Of a stretch of DNA of 64,000 bases, positions 18,796 to 26,631 are shown piece by piece. How positions within the stretch are numbered: position 1 is the first letter of the stretch; each line of letters starts with the position of its first letter. Under the pieces are notes generated by a model. It ran no database searches and had not been told where the DNA came from. It saw nothing but the letters and a program-made list of their open reading frames with translations. Origin of the DNA: Pseudomonadales bacterium (GTDB lineage: Bacteria > Pseudomonadota > Gammaproteobacteria > Pseudomonadales > Ketobacteraceae); assembly GCA_020062665.1 (NCBI GenBank), contig JAGUVW010000011.1, positions 229,998 to 293,997 on the forward strand. The letters run 5' to 3'. The position numbers and the translations under genes are program-made.

Positions 18796-20310
18796 ATGCG
18801 CACATTCCTTTTCACTTCAACCTTCTGCGGCCTGCTGTTGATGGGCGGCCTCAACGCTGTTGCCGAACCCATTGATCAGCGCAATTACCTGGCATCTGGC
18901 CAGCAGCAGATTGAAAAGCGCGAGCACAGCTGGCCCGATGGCCGTCTGTACAACGGCGAATGGCTGGGGGATCAGCCCCACGGCCAGGGCATGCTCACCT
19001 ATCCCGACGGCGGGCAGTACTGGGGCCGCTTCAGCGCCGGCAAGCGTCAAGGCGACGGCATGATGAAATTCATCAACGGCGACGAATACGAAGGCCAGTG
19101 GTTCGACGACCAACCCCACGGCAACGGCACGCAGCGCTATGCCGATGGCGCCCGTCACGAAGGCAATTTCGAGCGCGGACAGCCTTCGGGCCAGGGCCGT
19201 CGCACCTATCCGGACGGCACCTACTACGATGGCCAGTGGCTGCAGAACGTGCCCCACGGCTTTGGCCGTCTGACATTCGTGTCCGGCGGCGCCTATGAGG
19301 GCCAGTTCCAGAAAGGCAAACCCCACGGCCGTGGTATTTATTTTTTCGCCAACGGCGATCTGTATGAAGGCGAATGGAAGCAGGGCCAGCAGGATGGACA
19401 GGGCCGCTTCGACTACGCCACTGGCGGCTTCTACGAAGGCACCCTGGTGCAAGGCAAGCGGCAGGGCAAGGGCGTCTGGGTGACGGCGCTGGGTCAGCGT
19501 TATGAAGGCAGTTTTTCGGCCAATCAACCTCACGGCGCTGGTCGTTGTGGCTCGCTGGCGAAGATGACGCCTTGTACCTATCGCAATGGCAAGCGGATGG
19601 AAGACACGGCGCCGGCGGTGGTCGCAGTGGCAGAAACAGCTGTCCCTGCCAGCAAGCCATTGCCCGCTGCCCCCGTCGCCAAGCAGCCGATAACGCTGGC
19701 CAGCGCCAGCCAGCCGGTAGTAGATGTACCCGTGGCCGCCATGACGACTGCCGTTGCTACGTCAGCACCGCTCGCGACAACCCCACCAGCCCCCGCGCAA
19801 ACCACAACAACCATCGCGACCGCAATCCCCGCTTCACCGCAGGGGGAAACCTTCGCCCGCACACTGACGCAGGAAAAGCAGCGCGCAACCACCAAGACCC
19901 TTGCCGATCTCGACCCGAAACGCAGCGACATTTTCTTCAACGACAGCTGGTCGCACCTCGATCTGATGGCACAGCCCGGACGGGTCTGGTGGAAGAAGAA
20001 CGCATCGCTGTTTCAGGATCAACTGGAAATCCTGTCCCAGCACGGTGATACCCGCATCCGCATGCTGATCGACGATTACAAGGGGCCGGGGCGCTACGCC
20101 CTGTCGCAGGTGCGGGTGGAATCACCCAGCCAGTCATTCGAAGCCAGCAGCGATGAAGCGGGTCATGTGGACATCCAGAGCGACAGCGATGGCTGGATCA
20201 GTGGGCAGTTCCAGTTCAACGTGCAGACCGCCAATGGCCGAGCACTGGACATCCGCGACGGCGTGTTCCGCATCAGCGACATCTCCAGCCAGCCACGTTT
20301 CTTGCGCTGA
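18796..20310 (+). CDS. Periplasmic MORN-repeat protein
   Basis: The 504-residue protein starts with a signal peptide (MRTFLFTSTFCGLLLMGGLNAVA). Residues about 50-255 hold nine near-perfect 23-residue MORN repeats of the form Y-x-G-x-W/F-x3-x-P-H-G-x-G-x3-Y-x2-G. Residues about 270-350 form a Pro/Ala/Thr-rich linker, and residues about 360-504 form a beta-rich C-terminal domain (WWKKNASLFQDQLEIL, GWISGQFQFNVQ). MORN repeats build an extended beta meander used as a scaffold or to contact membranes and other proteins. GGGGA precedes the ATG. Its partners are unknown; a role in the cell envelope is inferred from the signal peptide only. Confidence 0.82.
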   Translation: MRTFLFTSTFCGLLLMGGLNAVAEPIDQRNYLASGQQQIEKREHSWPDGRLYNGEWLGDQPHGQGMLTYPDGGQYWGRFSAGKRQGDGMMKFINGDEYEGQWFDDQPHGNGTQRYADGARHEGNFERGQPSGQGRRTYPDGTYYDGQWLQNVPHGFGRLTFVSGGAYEGQFQKGKPHGRGIYFFANGDLYEGEWKQGQQDGQGRFDYATGGFYEGTLVQGKRQGKGVWVTALGQRYEGSFSANQPHGAGRCGSLAKMTPCTYRNGKRMEDTAPAVVAVAETAVPASKPLPAAPVAKQPITLASASQPVVDVPVAAMTTAVATSAPLATTPPAPAQTTTTIATAIPASPQGETFARTLTQEKQRATTKTLADLDPKRSDIFFNDSWSHLDLMAQPGRVWWKKNASLFQDQLEILSQHGDTRIRMLIDDYKGPGRYALSQVRVESPSQSFEASSDEAGHVDIQSDSDGWISGQFQFNVQTANGRALDIRDGVFRISDISSQPRFLR

Positions 20311-20333
20311 GCTGATGCTTCACCCCGCAACAA

Positions 20334-20359
20334 AAAGGGCGCCACGATCGGCGCCCTTT
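20334..20359. terminator. Bidirectional terminator
   Basis: A perfect 10-bp stem AAAGGGCGCC/GGCGCCCTTT lies between the converging MORN and fatty acyl reductase genes; the T run is best on the minus strand. Confidence 0.85.
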
Positions 20360-20384
20360 CCATCTGGAGAGATGACCGCTGCAC

Positions 20385-22373
20385 TTACCAGTGCACGCCC
20401 CGCATCAGGTAGGCAAATGCCATCTGCTCGGGCGACACCACCGACGGAGCAGCATCGTCCTTCTTGCCCTGGGCCGCCGCTGAATCCGGGAACATGCGGA
20501 AGCCAGTGTTGATCACGATCTCGGCCAGCTTAGGCGCCACTGCATGCACTACCTGACCGAACACACCCAGCTTGGTGGCAATGCGCTTGCCGCGATAAAT
20601 CAGCGCTTCGCCCACCATGTCCGCCGCTTCTTCAGGGCTGATGGTCGGCACGTTCTCGTAGATCTTGGTGGGCGCAATCATCGGCGTGCGCACCAGCGGC
20701 ATATTGATGGTAGAGAAGTGAATGTTGCGATCTGAAAACTCCGACGCCGCGCAGCGCGAGAACGCATCCAGCGCTGATTTCGACGCCACGTAGGCACTGA
20801 AGCGCGCTGGATAGGTCAACGCGCCGATGGACGAAATATTGATGATATGGCCACCGCGATTCTGCTCCATCACCGGCAGGAAATGCATGATCAGCCGCAA
20901 CGCGCCGAAATAGTTCAGCTGCATGGTGCGCTCGAAATCGTGGAAACGATCATAGGACAGCGAGATCGAACGGCGGATGGAACGGCCCGCGTTGTTGATC
21001 AGCACATCCACCTTGCCGAAATCTTCCAGCACTTTTTTGGCGAAGCGGTCGCAGTCTTCCAGATTGGCGATGTCCACACTGTACGTGTATGCCTCGCCAC
21101 CTTTCTCGAGAATTTCCGCCTTGGTTTCCTCCAGTTTTTCCGGCGTGCGTGCCGCCAGAATCACTTTGGCACCCGCCGCCGCCAGTTTCAGCGCAGTCGC
21201 CTTGCCGATACCGGAAGAAGCGCCGGTCACCACCACCACTCTTCCGCCGACGCGACCTTCCAGGGTGCGATCGATAAACAGTTCGGGATCCAGATGACGT
21301 TCCCAGTAATCCCACAGCCGCCACGCATAGCTGTCCAGCGCGGGACACTGGATGCCGGAACCGTCCAGCGCCTTGCGCGCATCGCGGTTGTCGAACTTGG
21401 TGTGATACTTGGTGAACTTCAGCACCGCGCGGGGAATACCCAGATCATCCAGCAGCGTGGTAGTGAAACGACGCACCGGCGGCAGCGTGCCCAGCGTCTG
21501 CTTGAGGAATGGCGGCAGGAAACTGAACATGCGGGTGTCGATGCGCATGGTCATCTGCGGTGCGTGGCCGGCGCGGGCGAAAATATTCAGCACCTCGCCC
21601 ACCTTGTAGTGATCGGTGTCGGTCAGGTGAAAGCACTGGCCATTGAGCCCATCCTTGTGCGCCAGATAATCCATGGCGTCCGCCACGTAATCCACCGGCA
21701 CAATATTGAAACGGCCACCTTCGATGCCCACCACGGGCATCCACTCCGGCAGCAGCTTGCGCAGACGCTTGAGCAGGGTGAAGAAATAATACGGCCCGTC
21801 GATCTTGTCGATCTCGCCAGTGCGGGAATGCCCCACCACCATGCCAGGGCGATAAATGCGGAACGGCACCTTGCATTCCTTGCGCACGATTTTTTCCGAC
21901 TCGTGCTTGGTGCGCAGGTAGGGGTCGTCGAGTTTCTCCGCTTCCTCGAACATATCCTCGCGAAAAATGCCCGGATACATGCCCGCCGCCGCGATGGAGC
22001 TGACATGCTGGAAACAGCCGGCGCCCATGGCTTCCGCCGCTTTCACCGCGTTGCGGGTGCCTTCGATATTGGATTTCACCTGGGCTTCTTCCGGCGCACT
22101 CAGATCGTAAATCGCCGCCAGGTGGAAGAAGTGTTTGATCTTGCCCTTCATCTGCGCGATATCGTTGTCGCTGATGCCGAGGCGGGGCTGGGTCAGATCA
22201 CCGATCACAGGAACAATACGCCCTTCGCGATCACCAACCTTGTGTTTCAGATCATCGATTTTGGGCAGCGACGCTTCGCGCACCAACACAAAAATCGAAC
22301 CCTGCCGCTTCAGCAGATTCTCCAGCAGAAAACGCCCAATGAATCCAGTGGCTCCGGTAACGAAATAACTCAT
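20385..22373 (-). CDS. Bifunctional fatty acyl-CoA reductase (fatty alcohol forming)
   Basis: This 662-residue protein has two fused dehydrogenase domains. The N-terminal extended SDR domain has G7-x2-G10-x2-G13 and Y152-x3-K156 (YLRTKHESEK) and would reduce acyl-CoA or acyl-ACP to the fatty aldehyde. The C-terminal classical SDR domain has GASSGIG at 384-390 and Y528-x3-K532 (YVASK) and would reduce the aldehyde to the alcohol. Layout, length and many stretches match, from memory, the Marinobacter aquaeolei fatty acyl reductase Maqu_2507. GAGGAG precedes the ATG at 22373. It lies 45 bases after a WS/DGAT gene, so the two make wax esters from acyl-CoA. Confidence 0.93.
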   Translation of the reverse strand: MSYFVTGATGFIGRFLLENLLKRQGSIFVLVREASLPKIDDLKHKVGDREGRIVPVIGDLTQPRLGISDNDIAQMKGKIKHFFHLAAIYDLSAPEEAQVKSNIEGTRNAVKAAEAMGAGCFQHVSSIAAAGMYPGIFREDMFEEAEKLDDPYLRTKHESEKIVRKECKVPFRIYRPGMVVGHSRTGEIDKIDGPYYFFTLLKRLRKLLPEWMPVVGIEGGRFNIVPVDYVADAMDYLAHKDGLNGQCFHLTDTDHYKVGEVLNIFARAGHAPQMTMRIDTRMFSFLPPFLKQTLGTLPPVRRFTTTLLDDLGIPRAVLKFTKYHTKFDNRDARKALDGSGIQCPALDSYAWRLWDYWERHLDPELFIDRTLEGRVGGRVVVVTGASSGIGKATALKLAAAGAKVILAARTPEKLEETKAEILEKGGEAYTYSVDIANLEDCDRFAKKVLEDFGKVDVLINNAGRSIRRSISLSYDRFHDFERTMQLNYFGALRLIMHFLPVMEQNRGGHIINISSIGALTYPARFSAYVASKSALDAFSRCAASEFSDRNIHFSTINMPLVRTPMIAPTKIYENVPTISPEEAADMVGEALIYRGKRIATKLGVFGQVVHAVAPKLAEIVINTGFRMFPDSAAAQGKKDDAAPSVVSPEQMAFAYLMRGVHW

Positions 22374-22418
22374 GACGATCTCCTCATCGCTTCCTTCAGA
22401 CAAAAGACAAAAACAGAC

Positions 22419-23789
22419 TTACGCTTTCGACAACTGGCCATCGAACGCCGGTACTCCCAATACCTGACGCTTGATCGCGGCAAATTCCGCCGCAAAGTCA
22501 TCGATCATGGCTTGCGGATCGGGAATCAATGCCGCATCTGCCACAAAACCGAATTCAACCTTGTTGTCGTAACTCAGAATACTGACGCCGATGCCGATGC
22601 CACCCGACTGCGGCACCCAGAACATGGGCTTGGCCAGCTTTTTACCTTTCAGATAGACCGGTTCGGATGGGCCCGGCACGTTGGTCATCACCGCCGACGC
22701 CTTGCTGGAAAAGAAATCCAGAAAGAATTTCTCCACCGGCTTGGGAAAGAAGCCCAGGATGCCCAACACATGGAAGCTCATCAGCGCCTGCACACCACTC
22801 TTGAGGCTGGCCATGCTGCGTCGCACGGCGCGAATACGGCCTTCCACCGACGGCACGCCCACCGGCAATTCCAGATAAACCAGACCAAAGCGGTTACCCA
22901 GCTGCAGCGCATCCTCGATGGGGCGCAGGTTCACCGGCACCGTGGCGCGGATATGCACACCGTCCACCGGCTCGCCGATGCGCTCCAGATAGCGGCGCAA
23001 ACTCCCAGCCACACAGCCCAGGATCACGTCGTTGATGGTGCAGCCCAGGGCCTTGCCCACCTCTTTGACTTCCGCCACCTGCAACGAAGGCGCCCAACCC
23101 ACCTGCTTTTGGGGAGTCAGCGCACGCTTGTACGCTGTCTTGGAATCCGGCCGGGCCAGGATCACCCGCATCGCTTCGTACAGCCAGACAACCGAGAACC
23201 CGGTATAGAAGCCCACCGAGCCCACCGCAAAGGCTAACTTGTGCAGCGGCGAATCCGAGCGCGGCCTGCGCTGGTGCTTCTTGAATTTCGCTGCGGGGGA
23301 ACTGTGCAGCACGGAAGTATCCGCGAGAGAATCCAGCACGGAAATCAGCGCAATGCCATCGGCATAACTGTGGTGCACCTTCACCACCACGGCTGACCCG
23401 CTCTTGTAGCGCGGCACAAAGAAAAAACGCCAGAGCGGTTTGTCGGGATCGAGCCCCTGGGGAATCAGCGCACTGATGGCAGTGCGCAGCTGGAAATCAT
23501 CGCAGGTTTCCGGCAGGCCACTGAGCGCAGTGAGGTGATAGCTCATGTCCACGCCGGGCAATTCCTCCCAGCCGTACTGCCCACCCACCTGCACCGGACG
23601 CTGACGGAAGCGCTTGTGCTGCGGCAACAACCGCTCTTCGATGATGGATTGGAACTCCGCCTGGGTCATCGGCTCTTCAAACATCAGAACCCCATTGATC
23701 ACCATCAGATTCTCGGCAGAATCCATGCGCAACCAAGCGGTATCCACGACATGCATCGGCTCGAACGCCAACGATTTGATAGACCTCAT
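22419..23789 (-). CDS. Wax ester synthase/diacylglycerol acyltransferase (WS/DGAT)
   Basis: The 456-residue enzyme joins a fatty alcohol or diacylglycerol to acyl-CoA to make wax esters or triacylglycerol at the inner membrane. The catalytic HHxxxDG motif is H139-H140-S-Y-A-D144-G145. Downstream motifs include NDVILGCVAGSLRRYL and the TNVPGPSEPVYLKG segment typical of bacterial WS/DGATs. The N-terminal PMHVVDTAWLRMDS matches the conserved start of the family. AAGGGA precedes the ATG. It is the first gene of an operon with the fatty acyl reductase that supplies its alcohol substrate, behind a promoter with a FabR-like operator. Confidence 0.95.
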   Translation of the reverse strand: MRSIKSLAFEPMHVVDTAWLRMDSAENLMVINGVLMFEEPMTQAEFQSIIEERLLPQHKRFRQRPVQVGGQYGWEELPGVDMSYHLTALSGLPETCDDFQLRTAISALIPQGLDPDKPLWRFFFVPRYKSGSAVVVKVHHSYADGIALISVLDSLADTSVLHSSPAAKFKKHQRRPRSDSPLHKLAFAVGSVGFYTGFSVVWLYEAMRVILARPDSKTAYKRALTPQKQVGWAPSLQVAEVKEVGKALGCTINDVILGCVAGSLRRYLERIGEPVDGVHIRATVPVNLRPIEDALQLGNRFGLVYLELPVGVPSVEGRIRAVRRSMASLKSGVQALMSFHVLGILGFFPKPVEKFFLDFFSSKASAVMTNVPGPSEPVYLKGKKLAKPMFWVPQSGGIGIGVSILSYDNKVEFGFVADAALIPDPQAMIDDFAAEFAAIKRQVLGVPAFDGQLSKA

Positions 23790-23858
23790 AATTTATTCCC
23801 TTAGCCCGTTTGCTGCCCGCCCGATTCACGGCGACAGCAGGGTAAAAAATCGCCTTTC

Positions 23859-23876
23859 GGCGTACAAGTGTGCGCC
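23859..23876. promoter_or_regulatory. Palindromic operator, FabR/DesT-like
   Basis: GGCGTACA-AG-TGTGCGCC is an 18-base inverted repeat with one mismatch. It directly abuts the -10 box of the wax-ester promoter and covers the predicted start site, an ideal repressor position. It resembles the GCGTACA-N2-TGTACGC type of site I remember for E. coli FabR, and a FabR-like gene is transcribed divergently. Confidence 0.65.
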
Positions 23877-23904
23877 ATAATACGCTTTGCGGGATCAAAA
23901 TCAA
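23877..23904 (-). promoter_or_regulatory. Sigma70 promoter of the wax-ester operon
   Basis: On the minus strand, TTGATT (23904-23899) and TATTAT (23882-23877) are separated by 16 bases. Transcription would start near 23870, about 80 bases before the WS/DGAT start codon. Confidence 0.65.
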
Positions 23905-23986
23905 GCTTCACCTGCGACCGGTGCGTCTAGAAACTGCCGAAAACCGGCTGATTTGGCCTGAAAAACAGAAGGATGAAAAATCTGCG

Positions 23987-24014
23987 TTGAAAATACAGCT
24001 AACAGATGTACACT
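23987..24014 (+). promoter_or_regulatory. Putative sigma70 promoter of the FabR-like gene
   Basis: TTGAAA (23987-23992) and TACACT (24009-24014) are spaced by 16 bases, about 85 bases before the ATG at 24099. A TGTACA half-palindrome overlaps the -10 region. Confidence 0.45.
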
Positions 24015-24098
24015 TCCCTGATACCGAGCAGGACGCATGATTACCTTATGACTCGCTAACCCAAGGATAGTGCAGCCCCCTTACTTTCGCCTTCGACC

Positions 24099-24749
24099 AT
24101 GACAGAACCCCAGACCCGCGCCGAACAAAAACAGCAAACCCGCGAAGCCATCATGGCAGCAGCCATCAAACGGATGAATGACGACAAGGGCTTTTCCAGC
24201 CTGAGCCTGCGCGAAGTGGCGAAGGAAGCCGGCATCGCGCCCACCTCTTTTTATCGTCATTTCGAAAACATGGAAGAACTGGCACTGGCTCTGGTCAACG
24301 AAGCCGGCGCAGCGCTCTACAAAATCATGCAGGACACACGGGAAGCGGAAGAAAAAGGCGAAAGCATTGCGGAAGGCGCCGTAGCGGTGTGCATGTCACA
24401 CTTTCGCGCCAATGGCCCACTGGTGCGCGTGCTGGCACGGGAAGCCACGGGCAACTCACCCATCATCCGGCGCGCGATCCAGAAAGTATTGAATGAGCTG
24501 ACACGCCAGCTCGCAGTGGTGATCGAAATGGAAATGAAACGGCGCCAGCGCAATCTGACCAATCCCACCTGGATTGCCGAAGCCATCATCACCATTGTTT
24601 TTTACATTGGCATCTCCACCATCGATCTGCCTGCCAGCAAACAGGCCGAAGCGGAAAAGCGCCTGGTACATCATATTCGCGCCATTTACTGGGGGGCCGA
24701 GGCGATGGCCAACACCCAGCATCTGGAGCGACAAATCATGCTGGGCTGA
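24099..24749 (+). CDS. TetR-family regulator, FabR-like
   Basis: The 216-residue protein has a TetR DNA-binding domain (about residues 12-60) with FSSLSLREVAKEAGIAPTSF and YRHFENMEELALALVNEAG. This closely follows E. coli FabR, including length and the helix-turn-helix sequence. FabR and Pseudomonas DesT sense the ratio of saturated to unsaturated acyl thioesters and repress fatty acid synthesis or desaturase genes. Here the gene is divergent from the WS/DGAT-reductase operon, whose promoter carries a FabR-like palindrome, so it probably links wax-ester formation to acyl pool composition. No clear Shine-Dalgarno precedes the ATG. The ligand is inferred. Confidence 0.85.
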   Translation: MTEPQTRAEQKQQTREAIMAAAIKRMNDDKGFSSLSLREVAKEAGIAPTSFYRHFENMEELALALVNEAGAALYKIMQDTREAEEKGESIAEGAVAVCMSHFRANGPLVRVLAREATGNSPIIRRAIQKVLNELTRQLAVVIEMEMKRRQRNLTNPTWIAEAIITIVFYIGISTIDLPASKQAEAEKRLVHHIRAIYWGAEAMANTQHLERQIMLG

Positions 24750-25367
24750 TCAGGGCCGGGTGGCGATGCCGGTGATGATCGGCGCCACCAACGCCGGCAC
24801 CTTCGGGTGAATGAAATCATCGATGCTGTCGTAAACGAATCCCGCCTGCTCGAACAGCCTGCGCGTATCCCGGTTGATTTCACATCCGCACGCCACTTTT
24901 CGCCACAACGGATTCAGCCGATTCTGCACCGCGCGGGTTGTGCGATGGGGCGACGCCACATGCTCGAAGAACACCAGCTTGCCGCCCGGCTTCAGCACGC
25001 GAAATGCTTCCTGCGCCGCCTTTTCCGGCTGGGGAATGGTGCAGAACACCAGGCAGGCCACCACCGTGTCGAATTCCGCATCAGCAAATGGCAGATCACG
25101 TGCATCGCCGGCGGTGAGTCGCACGGGAATACCGTGACTGGCACTGTCCGCCATGCGCCGGGCTTTTTCCAACATGGCCTCCACCGGTTCGATGCCGACG
25201 ATTTCCTCCACCGCCGGCGAGTAATAACCTAGATTGGCACCGATGCCGGCACCAATCTCCAACACCCGTCCCTGGGCCTGCGCGATCAACGCCGCAATCT
25301 GACGGCGGAAACCCTTGGTAGCCCACTCCATCACCGGTGGAAAAATATGATCTTCGTAAAAACTCAT
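24750..25367 (-). CDS. SAM-dependent class I methyltransferase
   Basis: The 205-residue protein has the Rossmann methyltransferase motifs: motif I VLEIGAGIGANLGYY, an acidic residue at the end of strand two (VGIEPVEAML), motif II-like LPFADAEFDTVVAC, and motif III LKPGGKLVFFEHV. This arrangement is like the UbiE/methyltransferase-11 group that modifies small molecules or lipids. The start is ATG 25367, with AGAGGG upstream and a 4-base overlap with the stop of the upstream EamA gene. It ends one base from the converging TetR gene. The substrate is unknown. Confidence 0.85.
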   Translation of the reverse strand: MSFYEDHIFPPVMEWATKGFRRQIAALIAQAQGRVLEIGAGIGANLGYYSPAVEEIVGIEPVEAMLEKARRMADSASHGIPVRLTAGDARDLPFADAEFDTVVACLVFCTIPQPEKAAQEAFRVLKPGGKLVFFEHVASPHRTTRAVQNRLNPLWRKVACGCEINRDTRRLFEQAGFVYDSIDDFIHPKVPALVAPIITGIATRP

Positions 25368-26254
25368 GTCGCCCTCTGCAGATTGAGCCTTGCCAGCAAA
25401 GTATCGCCCCAATAGTACAGCAGCAACGCACAGCCGATCATGGCAGCACCGGTCAAAAGACTGGGCGTTATGGTCTCTCCATTCAGCACCGAACCCAGCG
25501 TCAGCGCTAGCACCGGCGTGATCATGGTGGTGAGCGCAACCGTGCTCGCCTGCAAGTGCTTCAATACATAGAAGTAACAGAAGAATCCGACAAACGAACC
25601 AAACACCGCCAGATACAGAATGGCGCCGACGGTACGCGGCTCGATGGATTCGATCTGCAGCCCCATGAACGCAGCCGCGATGCCATACAGCGGTGTCGCC
25701 AACGTCAGCGCACCCACGGTTTGTGCTACCGGTTCCACCACATGACCTTCACGCTTGATCATCACCGCACTGAAGCAAAAACAGAACACGGAAAACAGCA
25801 CCAGCAAAAAGCCGGTGAGACTGCCTTGCATCGCCAACACTTCATGGCGGAACACTACCAGCAAACCCGACACGCCCACCACCATCGCGAACCACTTGCT
25901 CAGCGTAAACGGCGGCTCATTCAGCCAGTAACGCGCAAAAAAAGCGGAAATCACCGGCGACAGCCCGTACAAAATCGAAATCAATCCCGACGGCACGGTT
26001 TGCGCGCCAACATAGGTGCACAAGAGCCCCAGGAAAATGCCGATATTGGAAATGCCGTACACCTTCAGCGCCTTGCGATGCCAGGGCACCGCGATGCCCA
26101 CCAGTCGCACCAATGCCCAGCCCATCAGCGTCGCCAGCAGAATGCGCGCGAACGCGCCCGCCACCGGGGACATGCCATAGGAACTCCATTTCACCCCCAA
26201 CGGCGTAGTGGACCAGACAAAAATCACGGCGAGATAAGCTGCCGGCAGTAACAT
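25364..26254 (-). CDS. EamA/DMT-family membrane transporter
   Basis: The 296-residue protein has about ten hydrophobic helices in two EamA repeats, the drug/metabolite transporter layout (YLAVIFVWSTTPLGVKWSS at the start, TMITPVLALTLGSVLNGE near the end of the second repeat). Family members export amino acids, purines or other metabolites. The ATG at 26254 is supported by GGAGGAAAGGAG upstream. It is coupled to the methyltransferase. A promoter, a short ORF and a terminator stand upstream on the same strand, so transcription of this gene may depend on read-through or on a further promoter. The substrate is unknown. Confidence 0.85.
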   Translation of the reverse strand: MLLPAAYLAVIFVWSTTPLGVKWSSYGMSPVAGAFARILLATLMGWALVRLVGIAVPWHRKALKVYGISNIGIFLGLLCTYVGAQTVPSGLISILYGLSPVISAFFARYWLNEPPFTLSKWFAMVVGVSGLLVVFRHEVLAMQGSLTGFLLVLFSVFCFCFSAVMIKREGHVVEPVAQTVGALTLATPLYGIAAAFMGLQIESIEPRTVGAILYLAVFGSFVGFFCYFYVLKHLQASTVALTTMITPVLALTLGSVLNGETITPSLLTGAAMIGCALLLYYWGDTLLARLNLQRAT

Positions 26255-26362
26255 TGTTGCGCTCCTTTCCTCCATCCGGATCACGCTTCGTCTTCCATGT
26301 CGACTGAAGTCGCTGACCCGCTTGCTGATTTCGCAGATTTCGCCAGCCTGCAGCCCAGAACG

Positions 26363-26400
26363 AAAAAGGCCGCAGGTTCCAGGGAACGCTGCGGCCTTTT
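26363..26400 (-). terminator. Intrinsic terminator in the EamA leader region
   Basis: On the minus strand a perfect 12-bp stem (AAAAGGCCGCAG with CTGCGGCCTTTT) plus T run lies 18 bases after the stop of a 44-codon ORF and about 110 bases before the EamA start codon. Confidence 0.8.
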
Positions 26401-26417
26401 GAAAACAGTGGTGTTTG

Positions 26418-26552
26418 CTAAACCCGACCCACCCACTCTGCCACAGCCATTCCCCCCTTGCGCCATGCACGCACTCGCGCACGGGCCATCGCGCTGCGTT
26501 TGGCGGCGACGGCGGGTAGGACCTGAATGGAGGCTGTGATTTGAGTTGTCAT
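26418..26552 (-). CDS. Short ORF (44 codons), possible leader peptide or small protein
   Basis: This ORF starts MTTQITASIQVLPAVAAKRS, is rich in Ala, Arg and Val (six arginines), and ends EWVGRV. A sigma70 promoter (TTGACC, 18-base spacer, TATAGT) is placed so that transcription would begin within about two bases of the ATG, giving a leaderless message. An intrinsic terminator follows the stop by 18 bases, making a compact unit of roughly 190 bases. It could be a leader peptide controlling read-through into the EamA transporter gene, a free-standing small protein, or an untranslated small RNA. I do not recognise it, and no run of one codon identifies an attenuation signal. Confidence 0.4.
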   Translation of the reverse strand: MTTQITASIQVLPAVAAKRSAMARARVRAWRKGGMAVAEWVGRV

Positions 26553-26560
26553 AGTTCTAC

Positions 26561-26590
26561 ACTATAGGCGTCCGTCAAAAAGACGGTCAA
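26561..26590 (-). promoter_or_regulatory. Sigma70 promoter of the short leader ORF
   Basis: On the minus strand TTGACC (26590-26585) and TATAGT (26566-26561) are 18 bases apart. The -10 box overlaps that of a weaker rightward promoter (TTGAGT 26541, TATAGG 26563-26568, spacer 16) that could serve cca. Confidence 0.6.
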
Positions 26591-26631
26591 ACCCTTTTTT
26601 GTAATTTCAGAAATAATTCACGCAAGGTGTC

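Larger units (their letters stand above)
23790..24098. other. Divergent regulatory region of the wax-ester operon and TetR gene
   Basis: This 309-base gap holds a leftward sigma70 promoter with an overlapping palindrome and a rightward promoter, listed separately. The remaining bases are AT-richer than the flanks, and I see no gene in them. Confidence 0.7.

Noticed and set aside
20847..23237. 796-codon open frame on the plus strand
   Set aside because: Antisense to the reductase and WS/DGAT genes, whose motifs are unmistakable; the frame is a codon-bias artefact.
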